A DNA stretch of 40,072 nt from Planctomycetaceae bacterium (GTDB lineage: Bacteria; Planctomycetota; Planctomycetia; Pirellulales; Pirellulaceae): the NCBI GenBank assembly GCA_024642205.1, contig JAHEBQ010000034.1, positions 26,747 through 66,818 of the forward strand. Reading direction: 5' to 3'. Positions 8,676-17,353 of this stretch are shown here, one piece after another. Position 1 is the first letter of the stretch, and each line of letters starts with the position of its first letter. Both the position numbers and the translations under genes were made by a program. The notes under the pieces were generated by a model, which was not told the origin of the DNA, searched no databases, and saw only the letters and a program-made list of their open reading frames with translations.

Positions 8676-9299
8676 TTATTTCTCCCCGTCCGCCGGTTTG
8701 GCTTTGAGGGGAAAATTCAATTTCTTGAGCTGCTCAACGATTTCACTCCCATGGTCACGTACGTTTACCTTGGTCTGAATGTGGGCGATTTTTCCATCCT
8801 TGTCCACAAAAATCGTGGTTCGCTGGGCCCGCGTGCCACTGGCATTAAGGATTCCATAGGCCGCAGCAACGGCTCGGTCGGTATCGCTAAGCAGCGGATA
8901 ATTCAGCTCCAGTTTCTTGGCAAACTGCTGGTTTTTGTCCGCTGTATCGCAACTGGCCCCAAAATAGGCGACGTCAAACTTGCCGAGTTCCATTCCACTC
9001 TCACGGAGTGATTTGCATTCCATCGTTCAGCCACCGGTTAACGCAGCTGGATACCAGGCCACAATGACGCCCTGCTTGCCTCTGTAACTGGATAGCTTGT
9101 AGGTCTTGCCGTCCGACCCCACAAGTTCCCAATCAGGTGCCTGAGCGCCAACCTCAAGCTTGGCAGGCTCCGCATCGGCGGGGGAGTCTTGGCGAGCAGG
9201 ATCCTGTTTCGTCTTGTCCGTTTTGGCGTCGTCTTGAGCGACACTCGATGCAATCAGCAACATCACGATACTGAGGGAAGGGGCCAGGCGTTTTAACAT
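8676..9299 (-). CDS. Exported BCP/PrxQ-type peroxiredoxin with in-frame TGA (selenocysteine) at the catalytic position
   Basis: Two abutting frames form one 207-residue thioredoxin-fold peroxiredoxin when the TGA at 9027-9029 is read as an amino acid. The ATG at 9299 has GGAG 7 bases upstream and opens a signal peptide (MLKRLAPSLSIVMLLIASSVAQ), so the enzyme is exported. The core reads VGAQAPDWEL, then VAWYPAALTGG-TGA-TMECKSLRESG, where family members carry the peroxidatic Cys in TGGCT. Residue 91 is therefore expected to be selenocysteine, with Cys95 as possible resolving residue. The rest (YPLLSDTDRAVAAAYGI, RTTIFVDKDGKI) is normal for the family and intact after the TGA, with no indel. A SECIS-like hairpin follows. 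Role: reduction of peroxides in the periplasm using thiol reductant. A nonsense-mutated pseudogene is the alternative, but the stop falling exactly on the catalytic codon argues against it. Confidence 0.85.
8995..9029 (-). promoter_or_regulatory. Bacterial SECIS-like element following the TGA codon
   Basis: After the TGA, 21 bases precede an apical loop CGTGA closed by a perfect stem CACTC/GAGTG (genome 9006-9010 and 8996-9000), extended by one T-G pair. G is the second loop base. Known bacterial SECIS elements have a small apical loop beginning roughly 16-37 bases after UGA with G among the first two loop bases, so the geometry fits. SelB binding itself cannot be shown from sequence. Confidence 0.6.
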
Positions 9300-9589
9300 C
9301 CAGATACTCCATAACAAAAATACGGAACCGAAATTCGAAGAGCCACCATTGGCTTTCTCCTGCCGGTCCAATTGTACCCGAAGTTCCAAGGCAATTAAGT
9401 GATGTTGCGCGTGCATATCTCAAAAAAACAACGGCTCAAATGACACGAAACGCCTGGAAATTCCGTGAAACGCCCAATTGAAATTCCAGGAACCGCTTTG
9501 AGGCGATCGCTGGTAGAATGAAAAGCCATTCCGCCAACGCGAACCGGATCATCGTGTCCGGAGCAGACTTCATTAATTCGAGGATAGAG

Positions 9590-10882
9590 ATGAAACAAGT
9601 TGCACTGTGGATCCTGGCAATGTTTTTGTTCGGGATTGCTAACACAAGTGGACCAGTTCTCGGTCAGACCGATTCCAATTTGCTGCTGACCAACATCCGC
9701 GTGCTGGACGTCGAAAAGGGACAGGTTTCGAATCCAACCAACGTACTTATTGCAATGGGAAATATCGTTGAGGTTGGCAACCAAGTGACCAGTAACCTGG
9801 ATTCCACCGTTGTCGTAAGATTCGACGGCCAAATCCTGATGCCTGGCTTGATGGATCTGCATTCTCACTTGTTACTCCACCCGTACAACGAGGCGAGTTG
9901 GAACGATCAGGTCTTGAAAGAGTCGCTGGAGTTACGGACGATTCGCGGAACGATCCATGCTAAAAAAACCCTCGACGCCGGGTTTACGACGATCCGTGAG
10001 CTTGGAACCGAAGGTGCCGGTTTCGCAGACGTTGCGCTTCGCGATGCGATCAATCTGGGCATGATTCCCGGACCACGTGTTTTGGCGGCAACCAAGGCAC
10101 TGGTCACGTCAGGAGGCTACGGGCCATCGGGGTTTGATCCGCGATTCTCGCTGCCCAAAGGCGCCCAACAGGCGGATGGCATCGGAGAAGTCCGTCGAGC
10201 GACGCGCGAGCAGATCGCTGCGGGAGCAGACTGGATCAAGGTCTATGCCGATTATCGCCGGCGGACGGGTGATGGATCAACGCCAACGTTTTCCCTCGAA
10301 GAACTGAAAGCGATCGTGGATGAAGCAAAATCGGCTGGCTTGAAAGTCTCCGCCCATGCGACGACCAACGAAGGAATTCAGCGTGCCGTCTCGGCCGGTG
10401 TGGCGACGATTGAGCACGGTTACCAGGCAAGTATCGAGTCTCTCAAAATGATGCGTGACAAGGAAGTTGTGTTGTGTCCGACGCTCACGGCGTCTGAATC
10501 GATGGCCGTTTATGCCGGCTGGAAACCGGGCGACCCGGATGACCCACGAATCACGCTGGCAAAACAGTTAATGAAAAACGTCGCCGAAAGCGGGGTAACC
10601 GTCGCTTGCGGGAGTGATGTCGGTGTGTTTTCCCACGGCACGAACTCGCGTGAACTGGAATTAATGTTTGCCTATGGAATGCCCATTGCTGAAGTAATCC
10701 GGTCCGCGACCACAACTGCTGCGCGAGTCATCGGGATGGAAGATCAACTGGGATTGGTGAATCCGGGATTTGTCGCGGATCTGATCGTGGTTGAGAGCAA
10801 TCCCTTGACGGATCTTGCAACATTGCGTTCGCCCTTGATGGTCATTCAGGCTGGAAAGATCATGATTGATCGAAGGAAATGA
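9590..10882 (+). CDS. Secreted amidohydrolase (imidazolonepropionase-like, metal-dependent)
   Basis: The protein is 430 residues from the ATG at 9590, which has AGGA 5 bases upstream and opens a signal peptide (MKQVALWILAMFLFGIANTS). It is an amidohydrolase-superfamily TIM barrel: the first metal ligands are in LMPGLMDLHSHLL (His91, His93), followed by Lys217 in DWIKVYAD (candidate carbamylated Lys), SAHATTNEGI (His256), TIEHGYQA (His276) and CGSDVGVFSHG (Asp343). The beta-sandwich returns at the C-terminus with GLVNPGFVADLIVVESNPL. Relatives include exported prolidase-like and imidazolonepropionase-like hydrolases acting on cyclic amides or peptides; the substrate cannot be called. It diverges from the peroxiredoxin gene, about 290 bases start to start. 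Confidence 0.9.
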   Translation: MKQVALWILAMFLFGIANTSGPVLGQTDSNLLLTNIRVLDVEKGQVSNPTNVLIAMGNIVEVGNQVTSNLDSTVVVRFDGQILMPGLMDLHSHLLLHPYNEASWNDQVLKESLELRTIRGTIHAKKTLDAGFTTIRELGTEGAGFADVALRDAINLGMIPGPRVLAATKALVTSGGYGPSGFDPRFSLPKGAQQADGIGEVRRATREQIAAGADWIKVYADYRRRTGDGSTPTFSLEELKAIVDEAKSAGLKVSAHATTNEGIQRAVSAGVATIEHGYQASIESLKMMRDKEVVLCPTLTASESMAVYAGWKPGDPDDPRITLAKQLMKNVAESGVTVACGSDVGVFSHGTNSRELELMFAYGMPIAEVIRSATTTAARVIGMEDQLGLVNPGFVADLIVVESNPLTDLATLRSPLMVIQAGKIMIDRRK

Positions 10883-11048
10883 AGCGCAACCTCGAGCCTG
10901 GCAATGCTGCTGCTGCAATCCGGAACCTGCCTGAAGTGGTGAGCCATTCGACGGCCAGATAACCCGTAACGCAGTCCCATCGTTTCGGTTGACTGCGTTT
11001 CAGGCGACTCACGACCACAGGTGGCGGCGTTCAATCCGTGGTTCGCAT

Positions 11049-13322
11049 TTATTTCCCTGGCTCTGCAGGATTCAATCTGGCAGCCTGGCGAATTGGTTTC
11101 ACGTCCAACAGGAACAGACTAAGTCCATGAGTCGCCGCGACCAGGGCGCCATCGCGGCCATGGACTTCGATATCGACAACCGCCGCAGTTGGCAGGGTGC
11201 TGCACAGTGATTCCCAGTTCAATCCGTAATTGATGGAGACATACGCTCCGAGGTCCGTGCCAAGAAAGAGCAGGCTTTTTGTTTTGGGGTCTTCTGCGAT
11301 CGCGTTCGCTGACTCGTTCGGCAGATTACCTGAGATCGATTTCCAGGATTCTCCAAAATCGGAAGTGACGAAAACGTAAGAGTTTGAATCATCATCCAAC
11401 CTTCCCGACAGGACAACATATACGCGATTGGGATCATGTATTGACGCGCTGATGTCCCGGACCGTTTTCCTGGGGAGATCCTTCGACGTTTCCCAATGCT
11501 TGCCGCCGTCAAGCGTGAAGTGGATATTACCCTGACCATCTCCAGCGACCAATCGTTGCGGGTCCAGCGGTGACTCGGAGACCGCCAGGAGGCTGCGGTT
11601 ACCAAAATCGGGGCTAACCGGTATCCAACTTTTTCCCCGGTCTTCCGATCGCATGATGCGTTGGGCGGCACAATACAAAACCGTTTCCCCGGGATGCCGC
11701 GAAGCAAAAAAAGGAGTGTCCCACGCCCAGATCAAGTTCGCTTCTTCCCGGCTCGGCCGTGGCCGAATGCTCTTGCCGGAATTCAGCCGGCCCAGTCTGC
11801 CACGCTTCAAATCGCCTTCCTGCTGAGTGAAATAAACTGTCTCGGAATCGTTTGGATCAGGAAAAGTTGCGAAACCATCGCCGCCCGACCAGGGATCCAG
11901 AAACACATGCTGCCATTTGTCCTCTTCGCCGGCCTCATCACGGGCCGTCGACGGGCCAACCAGGCTGGCATTATCCTGGGTCCCACCCCAAATCTGAAAC
12001 GGAACCTGGTCGTCCAGATGCACACGATAAAATTCGGCTATCGGCAAGTTGTTCAGATGCAACCAGGTTGCGCCTCGATCCTGGGAAACAAACAGTCCGC
12101 CATCGTTACCGAGCAGCACGCGCTGCGGATGTTCCGGATCGATCCAGACATCGTGGACGTCGAGGTGGAGTCCAATACCCTGATGTCGATGAAGCCGAAA
12201 AACACCAGCGCGACTGGTATTGCGCGCCAGTCCCCCTTCGCCAACAAACGTTTTGCCGCCGTCTTCTGAAATGAGCAGTCGAAAACCACCGATGTAGACG
12301 CGATTCGCATCGTCCGGCGCGACCCGCACATCACAAAAATCCCAGCCGACGTATGTCGGTACATAGTTCTCATTTGTTCGGTCCCATGTTTCGCCAAAAT
12401 CTTCCGAACGGAACAGGATCGATGCTTCCCGCCGCCTGGCGAGATTCGGCGAATTTCGGTCCGCCATCAACGCGTAAACGACCCCTGGTTGCGAATTCGA
12501 AACGGCGATCGCCACGCGGTCAGCCTGCCTCTCAAGCAGACCATTTCCAAGCCGCGTCCAGGTTTCGCCCCGATCGTTGCTTCGAAAGACACCACTTCCG
12601 GGCCCATTTCCACGATCCCATGCCGATGCGTAGAGGCGCCGCGAATCGGACGGATCGATGACGAGGTCGACAAACGAAATACGATCCCCCTCGAACAAGA
12701 CCCGTCGAAAAGTCTTGCCGCCGTCCGTAGTCTTGTAGATCCCGCGTTGTCCACCGGATTTCCGGGCACCCATCGCGGCGATGTAAACTGTGTTCTTGTC
12801 GTCAGGATCAATCGCCACCTGTCCGATGTGGTGGCTTTCATGAAGTCCCAGGTTGACCCATGTTTCGCCCGCATCTTCCGACTTGAATACACCCGTGCCC
12901 CGGTAGGAACTGCGACCGATATGGCATTCTCCAGTACCAACCCAGATGGTATCCGGATCGCTCGGAGCAAGCGTCAGATCGCCAATCGCGAACGTTGATT
13001 CCTGTTGAAAAATTGGCTTCCAGGTCAAACCACCATTTACCGTTTTCCAAATCCCGCCCGCTCCGACACCTGCGTAAATCGTGCTCAAATCTCCCCGAGG
13101 TGCATCGATCGACTCGATTCTCCCGCCAGCGAATTTGGGTCCCATGGTTTGCCAGGCCAGGTCTTTGAACTGAGAGTCAGCCGCCATCTGCTGATGTTGT
13201 TTCCAGGCTTCCAGGCGACTCAAACCATCATTGTCCGGTCCCTGAGCCAGCATCGTCATGGGAAGCATCGACCAAATCACCAAGAGGGTGATACCGATTC
13301 GACGAGGGGAATTAGCAAACAT
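11049..13322 (-). CDS. Secreted BNR/Asp-box beta-propeller protein (VPS10/GH74-like fold)
   Basis: The protein is 757 residues from the ATG at 13322. An ATG 17 codons earlier is possible, but the downstream one gives a compact signal peptide (RRIGITLLVIWSMLPMTMLAQ). Many sialidase-type Asp boxes of form S/T-x-D-x-G-x-T-W recur: WKTVNGGLTW, FKSEDAGETW, YKTTDGGKTF, FRSNDRGETW, FRSEDFGETW, VTSDFGESW. They are spaced about 45-60 residues apart, which indicates one or two seven-bladed propellers like VPS10/sortilin or GH74 proteins. Phrases such as LAPSDPDTIWVGTGE and VAIDPDDKNTVYIAAMG are standard for this bacterial family. The function is probably binding or cleavage of extracellular polymer. 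No catalytic acid pair could be assigned. The gene is monocistronic. Confidence 0.88.
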   Translation of the reverse strand: MFANSPRRIGITLLVIWSMLPMTMLAQGPDNDGLSRLEAWKQHQQMAADSQFKDLAWQTMGPKFAGGRIESIDAPRGDLSTIYAGVGAGGIWKTVNGGLTWKPIFQQESTFAIGDLTLAPSDPDTIWVGTGECHIGRSSYRGTGVFKSEDAGETWVNLGLHESHHIGQVAIDPDDKNTVYIAAMGARKSGGQRGIYKTTDGGKTFRRVLFEGDRISFVDLVIDPSDSRRLYASAWDRGNGPGSGVFRSNDRGETWTRLGNGLLERQADRVAIAVSNSQPGVVYALMADRNSPNLARRREASILFRSEDFGETWDRTNENYVPTYVGWDFCDVRVAPDDANRVYIGGFRLLISEDGGKTFVGEGGLARNTSRAGVFRLHRHQGIGLHLDVHDVWIDPEHPQRVLLGNDGGLFVSQDRGATWLHLNNLPIAEFYRVHLDDQVPFQIWGGTQDNASLVGPSTARDEAGEEDKWQHVFLDPWSGGDGFATFPDPNDSETVYFTQQEGDLKRGRLGRLNSGKSIRPRPSREEANLIWAWDTPFFASRHPGETVLYCAAQRIMRSEDRGKSWIPVSPDFGNRSLLAVSESPLDPQRLVAGDGQGNIHFTLDGGKHWETSKDLPRKTVRDISASIHDPNRVYVVLSGRLDDDSNSYVFVTSDFGESWKSISGNLPNESANAIAEDPKTKSLLFLGTDLGAYVSINYGLNWESLCSTLPTAAVVDIEVHGRDGALVAATHGLSLFLLDVKPIRQAARLNPAEPGK

Positions 13323-13744
13323 GTCGCGTCCATGAATTCGATAATTGAAAGAAAAAAACCCGGGGGAGTTCATAGTCGTTGACAGTTTTCGTGGAATCCA
13401 TTCAACTCGCCAACCACCGCACCGCTCATTCGACGATCCGGAAAAGTCCAGAAATTGCCATCGGACGGCGGACGATTCGAACTGGAGTTAGACTGTTGCT
13501 CAACCGTTTACCTGCGCCATGCGAGAATCCCGACGAACATCAATTGCACGATGTCAGTCATGTCGAATTCTGGTTCATAGTTTACCGAAATCCAGTCCCT
13601 ACCGAAACTCGCTGCGTCTGCGGATCCTCGACGATTCTTGACAACAGGAGAGATGTCACGCCAGACGATTGACACCCACTCGCCAATCAAGTTTATCATC
13701 CCGCGAAAATCTGTGTTGTGACCCGATTTCGCTGCCGGTTCCAG
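13323..13744. other. Intergenic region between BNR protein and photolyase
   Basis: Two small open frames exist (13379-13672 plus, 13508-13699 minus), but they overlap one another and neither matches a family I know. I see no RNA gene. Confidence 0.4.
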
Positions 13745-13765
13745 TGTCGGAATTAATTTCCGACA
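13745..13765. promoter_or_regulatory. phrB: Perfect palindrome in the photolyase promoter region
   Basis: TGTCGGAA, five bases TTAAT, then TTCCGACA: an 8-bp perfect inverted repeat centred 58 bases before the photolyase ATG. A second, looser repeat GTATC...GATAC lies at 13769-13788, around an AT-rich TTTAATATT that could hold the -10 box. The layout is that of a repressor operator overlapping a promoter. Confidence 0.5.
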
Positions 13766-13812
13766 TTGGTATCGTTTAATATTGATACGTCTCCTTTAAT
13801 CCATCAACTGAC

Positions 13813-15243
13813 ATGAGATCCATAGTCTGGTTCCGACGAGATTTGCGAATCGCGGACAACGCGGCACTATTTCACGCAACCGGGCATTCCGGCAATGGCG
13901 TGATTGGACTTTTCGTAGTGACACCCCGGCAATGGCTGGAACATGCCGAGGCGGACTGCAAGGTCAAGTTCTGGCTCGACAATCTGGCGGAACTATCTGC
14001 CGAACTTGCAAAACTGGGGATTCCGCTGAGGATCGAGACGACGGACTGGTTTTCCGGGATTCCTGCAACGATTGTCAACTTCGCTAAAAAGCATGAATGC
14101 TCGGCGGTTTTTCTAAATCGCGAGTACGAAGTCAACGAGTTGCGGCGTGATGAAGCGGTTGCGTCAGCGTGTCAAAAAGCCGACATCATGGTCCGCCGTT
14201 TCCACGATCGAGTTATCGTGCCTCCACGGGAGATTACCACCAAGGAGGGCAAATTCTACTCGGTATTCACCCCCTATCGACGTGTTTGGGATTCTAAAGC
14301 GCTTGACTATATTGAATCATCGCCGCGTCCCGCCGGGCAACCGCCGTTGGATATCAAGCCGTCGAAAATACCGGTCAAAATTCCGGGCTTTGATTTCAGT
14401 AAATTCCGCGACGACTTGTGGAGACCGGGGGAGGCCGAGGCCCGGCACCGGCTGAGCAAGTTCTGTAGCAAGATCATCAACTACAACCTGGCACGTGATA
14501 TCCCGTCCGCCGCCGGCACGAGCCTGCTTTCGCCCTACCTTGCTGCTGGTGTCATTTCACCCCGGCAGTGCCTGGCTGCCGCCGTTGCTTCCAACGGGGG
14601 GCAAATTGTTGGAGGTGAAGGCGCCACCACCTGGATCTCCGAACTCGCCTGGCGAGATTTCTACACGCACGTGATGGTTGCGTGCCCACGCGTATCGATG
14701 CACCAACCGTTCAAACTCAAAACGGACGCGTTGAAATGGCGCACCTGCCGACACGATTTCGAGGCCTGGCAACAGGGCCAAACCGGTTACCCAATCGTTG
14801 ACGCAGGAATGCGACAACTCAATCAAACGGGTTGGATGCACAACCGCTTGCGGATGGTAACCGCGATGTTTCTGACCAAGAATCTACTGATCGATTGGCG
14901 TTGGGGGGAGCGATACTTCATGCGCATGCTGATCGATGGTGACATGGCGGCCAACAACGGCGGCTGGCAGTGGTCGGCTTCCACGGGTACCGATGCGGTA
15001 CCCTACTTTCGAATATTCAACCCATTCAGTCAGAGCAAACGATTCGATCCTGAAGGCGTTTTCATCAAAAAGCTGTGTCCTGAACTTGGCAGTGTTCCCA
15101 AGTCAGCGCTGCACGACCCGAAAAAACTAACCGCCTCGATCAAGGAATTGGGAATCGATTATCCAGATTATGTCGTCGACTATCAAACGGGACGGGAGAG
15201 GGCGCTCGCGGCGTTCAAGAGTCTAGGATCGTCGTCAACCTGA
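13813..15243 (+). CDS. phrB: Class I deoxyribodipyrimidine photo-lyase
   Basis: This 476-residue protein is the usual length for class I CPD photolyase. The N-terminal alpha/beta antenna domain opens with SIVWFRRDLRIADNAAL. The C-terminal FAD domain carries WISELAWRDFYTHVM, GYPIVDAGMRQLNQTGWMHNRLRM and DMAANNGGWQWSASTGTDAVPYFRIFNP, which include the FAD-binding Asn/Arg residues and the tryptophans of the electron-transfer chain (the WQW pair matches the Trp382 region of the E. coli enzyme). It repairs UV-induced cyclobutane pyrimidine dimers with blue light. ATG at 13813 is the natural start. No ribosome site stronger than CTCC-rich sequence is visible. A palindrome in the promoter suggests light or stress control. 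No antenna-cofactor biosynthesis gene is adjacent. Confidence 0.96.
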   Translation: MRSIVWFRRDLRIADNAALFHATGHSGNGVIGLFVVTPRQWLEHAEADCKVKFWLDNLAELSAELAKLGIPLRIETTDWFSGIPATIVNFAKKHECSAVFLNREYEVNELRRDEAVASACQKADIMVRRFHDRVIVPPREITTKEGKFYSVFTPYRRVWDSKALDYIESSPRPAGQPPLDIKPSKIPVKIPGFDFSKFRDDLWRPGEAEARHRLSKFCSKIINYNLARDIPSAAGTSLLSPYLAAGVISPRQCLAAAVASNGGQIVGGEGATTWISELAWRDFYTHVMVACPRVSMHQPFKLKTDALKWRTCRHDFEAWQQGQTGYPIVDAGMRQLNQTGWMHNRLRMVTAMFLTKNLLIDWRWGERYFMRMLIDGDMAANNGGWQWSASTGTDAVPYFRIFNPFSQSKRFDPEGVFIKKLCPELGSVPKSALHDPKKLTASIKELGIDYPDYVVDYQTGRERALAAFKSLGSSST

Positions 15244-15344
15244 TGCATGTGAGGCCGCTGTTTGATTGATAGAACAGCTTCCCCTCCAGTGACCGGAAAC
15301 TTGAGACTCGGACCGCATCGCGCGCACGTCAAAAAATAGCGCAT

Positions 15345-15395
15345 AAAAAAAGGAGCGTCCCGTCCCAGCATTGGATTGCCGGAAGGGACGCCCTT
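15345..15395 (-). terminator. Rho-independent terminator of the 15422-16915 gene
   Basis: On the minus strand, AAGGGCGTCCC (15395-15385) pairs with GGGACGC-T-CCTT (15361-15351, one bulged base) across a 23-base loop, and seven T residues follow (A run at 15345-15351 on plus). It lies about 27 bases after the stop codon at 15422. Confidence 0.75.
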
Positions 15396-15421
15396 CGATA
15401 ACTCGCGGCACTGCCGAAGTA

Positions 15422-16915
15422 TCATTTGGTCGAAATGGGAAACTCGATTTGGTATTTTTCGGTCATTGCACGACTGACCTTGGCCGTTTCCGCCTCAATT
15501 TCACGCATGATATCTTTGGCATCATTCGCACCTGCCTGGGTTGCGATTTCACTGGCGGCTCGGCGACTGTTACGTGTATATTGCCTGGAACTGATGGTTC
15601 CGTAACCGTAACCATAGTTGAACGTCTGTGAACCGGGACCCGAAAATCCCTGTTCTTGAACACTTTTCGTTCGCGCCAGGTCCGAGGAATTCAAGCCGCC
15701 GGAAACATCGCGAAACGCGTTGGCAACATAGGTGCCGTAATCGACCATGACCGGATCTACCCCGAGAATGGATATCGCGTCCAGTTGCCGGGAATAACGA
15801 TCAAACCACTTGGAATAGGAGTTGAGTTGGCCAAGATCTTTTCGCCGGATCATCTCGAGAACGCTCTGAACGTCTCCGAAATATTGGAGCGATTTGGTAG
15901 CCATATTGGCCGCCGGGTCTTGAGCACCCAAACTGCCTTCATCACCAGCACCGGTAAAATCATCAATGAGCGGTTGATGAATCAGAGATCCAATTTGCCG
16001 AAGTCCCTCGGATGACAGACTTCCCGTTAGTCGGATTTCGTTGGGACCAGCGGACACCATCCACGACCCAATATCGTCAATCATCAAGCCATTTTTCTTG
16101 AGCGCCGCGATCAGGATGTCTTTCGCGACGGGAAGCAAACTGCCTGGGTTCTCTTTGAAATCAATTTTGATAGAACCCGTAATCTTGTCCCGTACTGTGA
16201 CACCGAGCGTAAGACCAGTCAGGGAGGCAAGTGTTTTGGCATGCATTTCGACAGACGATTCACTGACAACTTTGCTATCTTTCAGTCGCTTGACGATGGC
16301 ACTTTCACCGATGACTCCACCAAGATCAAATGCAACGATGACTTGGGCGTTCTGGTCGGCAAACTTAACCGCTTGCTCCAAATAGGGAGAAACATTGATT
16401 TCACCCCTTAGTTTGTCAGTAACCCACCTTGTGGTCCGCTGACGATCCGCCGGTGTCATCGTGACCAGCGTTGAGTCATCGATTTGAACCAAAAATGACT
16501 GGTTAGGTAACAGCAAAGCCGATTTATTGGCGATCGTCTCGATGTTGCCCTGGACACGCTTGGACACGTCAACGATGTTGATCGCTGGCCCCTTGTTCCG
16601 GAAGACTCCCGCAAGCCAGACTGATTCCATAAATTCAAAATCGATCTGCGATGCAATCAACAGTCGCTGGGTTGTTGGCGGAAAAAACGACGCGCCGGAT
16701 CGAAATGCATTGGACCGGTTCTTCCCCCAGTCCTCCTGTTTGGCAATTGCGCTCCCGAAGATCTCTTCAGCCTGGACCATCACAAGGCAGTTCGCAGAAG
16801 AAGGAACCCATTTGCCCAGCTCTTCGAAATTGGATTGTGCCCGCACATCCGAGAAACTCAAAAGTGAGCTGCAAAGCGCAAAGAGGATGCAAAATTGAAA
16901 TTTCGTGTTCTTCAT
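15422..16915 (-). CDS. Exported protein of unknown function
   Basis: The protein is 497 residues from the ATG at 16915. A TTG 11 codons earlier is open, but GGAA lies about 8 bases before this ATG and it opens a clear signal peptide (MKNTKFQFCILFALCSSLL, cleavage near VRAQ). The mature protein is soluble-looking, starts NFEELGKWVPSSANCLVMVQ and has stretches such as VIVAFDLGGVIGE and ASLTGLTLGVTVRDKITGSI. These resemble planctomycete periplasmic proteins of unknown role with alternating beta strands. A Tyr/Gly-rich insert (FNYGYGYGTIS) precedes a helical C-terminus with ASEIATQAGANDAKDIMREI. No catalytic motif was recognised. It is followed by its own terminator and reads toward the photolyase gene, so it is monocistronic. 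Confidence 0.8.
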   Translation of the reverse strand: MKNTKFQFCILFALCSSLLSFSDVRAQSNFEELGKWVPSSANCLVMVQAEEIFGSAIAKQEDWGKNRSNAFRSGASFFPPTTQRLLIASQIDFEFMESVWLAGVFRNKGPAINIVDVSKRVQGNIETIANKSALLLPNQSFLVQIDDSTLVTMTPADRQRTTRWVTDKLRGEINVSPYLEQAVKFADQNAQVIVAFDLGGVIGESAIVKRLKDSKVVSESSVEMHAKTLASLTGLTLGVTVRDKITGSIKIDFKENPGSLLPVAKDILIAALKKNGLMIDDIGSWMVSAGPNEIRLTGSLSSEGLRQIGSLIHQPLIDDFTGAGDEGSLGAQDPAANMATKSLQYFGDVQSVLEMIRRKDLGQLNSYSKWFDRYSRQLDAISILGVDPVMVDYGTYVANAFRDVSGGLNSSDLARTKSVQEQGFSGPGSQTFNYGYGYGTISSRQYTRNSRRAASEIATQAGANDAKDIMREIEAETAKVSRAMTEKYQIEFPISTK

Positions 16916-17353
16916 TGTTTTCGTTCCGGGATAAATTTGACGGTGCAATGATAAAACGCGGAGGTGCCCTTTTCAAGGCAAAAAGTGCGAAAATGTTGCC
17001 CGTTTAACCGTTACAGCTTACACAACAACTGCGTTTTGCGGTGTTCGACGCATTGTGATTCCACAGACAACGGATACGAGAGTTGGAACCCAAGTCGTCC
17101 CCTGCATCGAAACATGTACGCAACATCGAAACACGAACGTAGCCAAACACCAATCTCGCCAGTTTGATCGATCCAGAAAGCCCAAATGCGCCTCGGGAGA
17201 CTTCTCGAACTTCATTCCAGACATCCGGGCACTCTCGTGAACGGTGGTTGTCAGATGACAAGCTTGTTAGCGACAGATTTTTTTGGATGATTGAGCCCGT
17301 GAGGTGCCTACCAGGCTCCCGACTAAGCCCGGTGATAGCCATCAGGAATTCAC
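16916..17353. other. Intergenic region between divergent genes
   Basis: This is the divergent control region of the exported protein (minus) and the membrane protein (plus). The only structure noticed is TTGTCA-GA-TGACAA at 17248-17261, a perfect 6-bp palindrome about 93 bases before the rightward start and a possible operator. Overlapping short frames on both strands look like chance. Confidence 0.4.

Noticed and set aside
8325..9011. 228-codon plus-strand frame
   Set aside because: It lies antisense to the peroxiredoxin and the end of the response regulator; no domain, no ribosome site.
9023..9029. Frameshift or two-gene explanation of the split peroxiredoxin
   Set aside because: Both halves are in the same frame and the only interruption is a TGA on the catalytic codon; no inserted or lost base is needed.
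11661..12269. 202-codon plus-strand frame within the BNR gene
   Set aside because: Shadow of a clearly real 757-residue repeat protein on the other strand.
13508..13699. 63-codon minus-strand frame before photolyase
   Set aside because: I tested it as a formylglycine-enzyme (SUMF1-like) fragment but the expected GGS and GFR motifs are absent in all frames.
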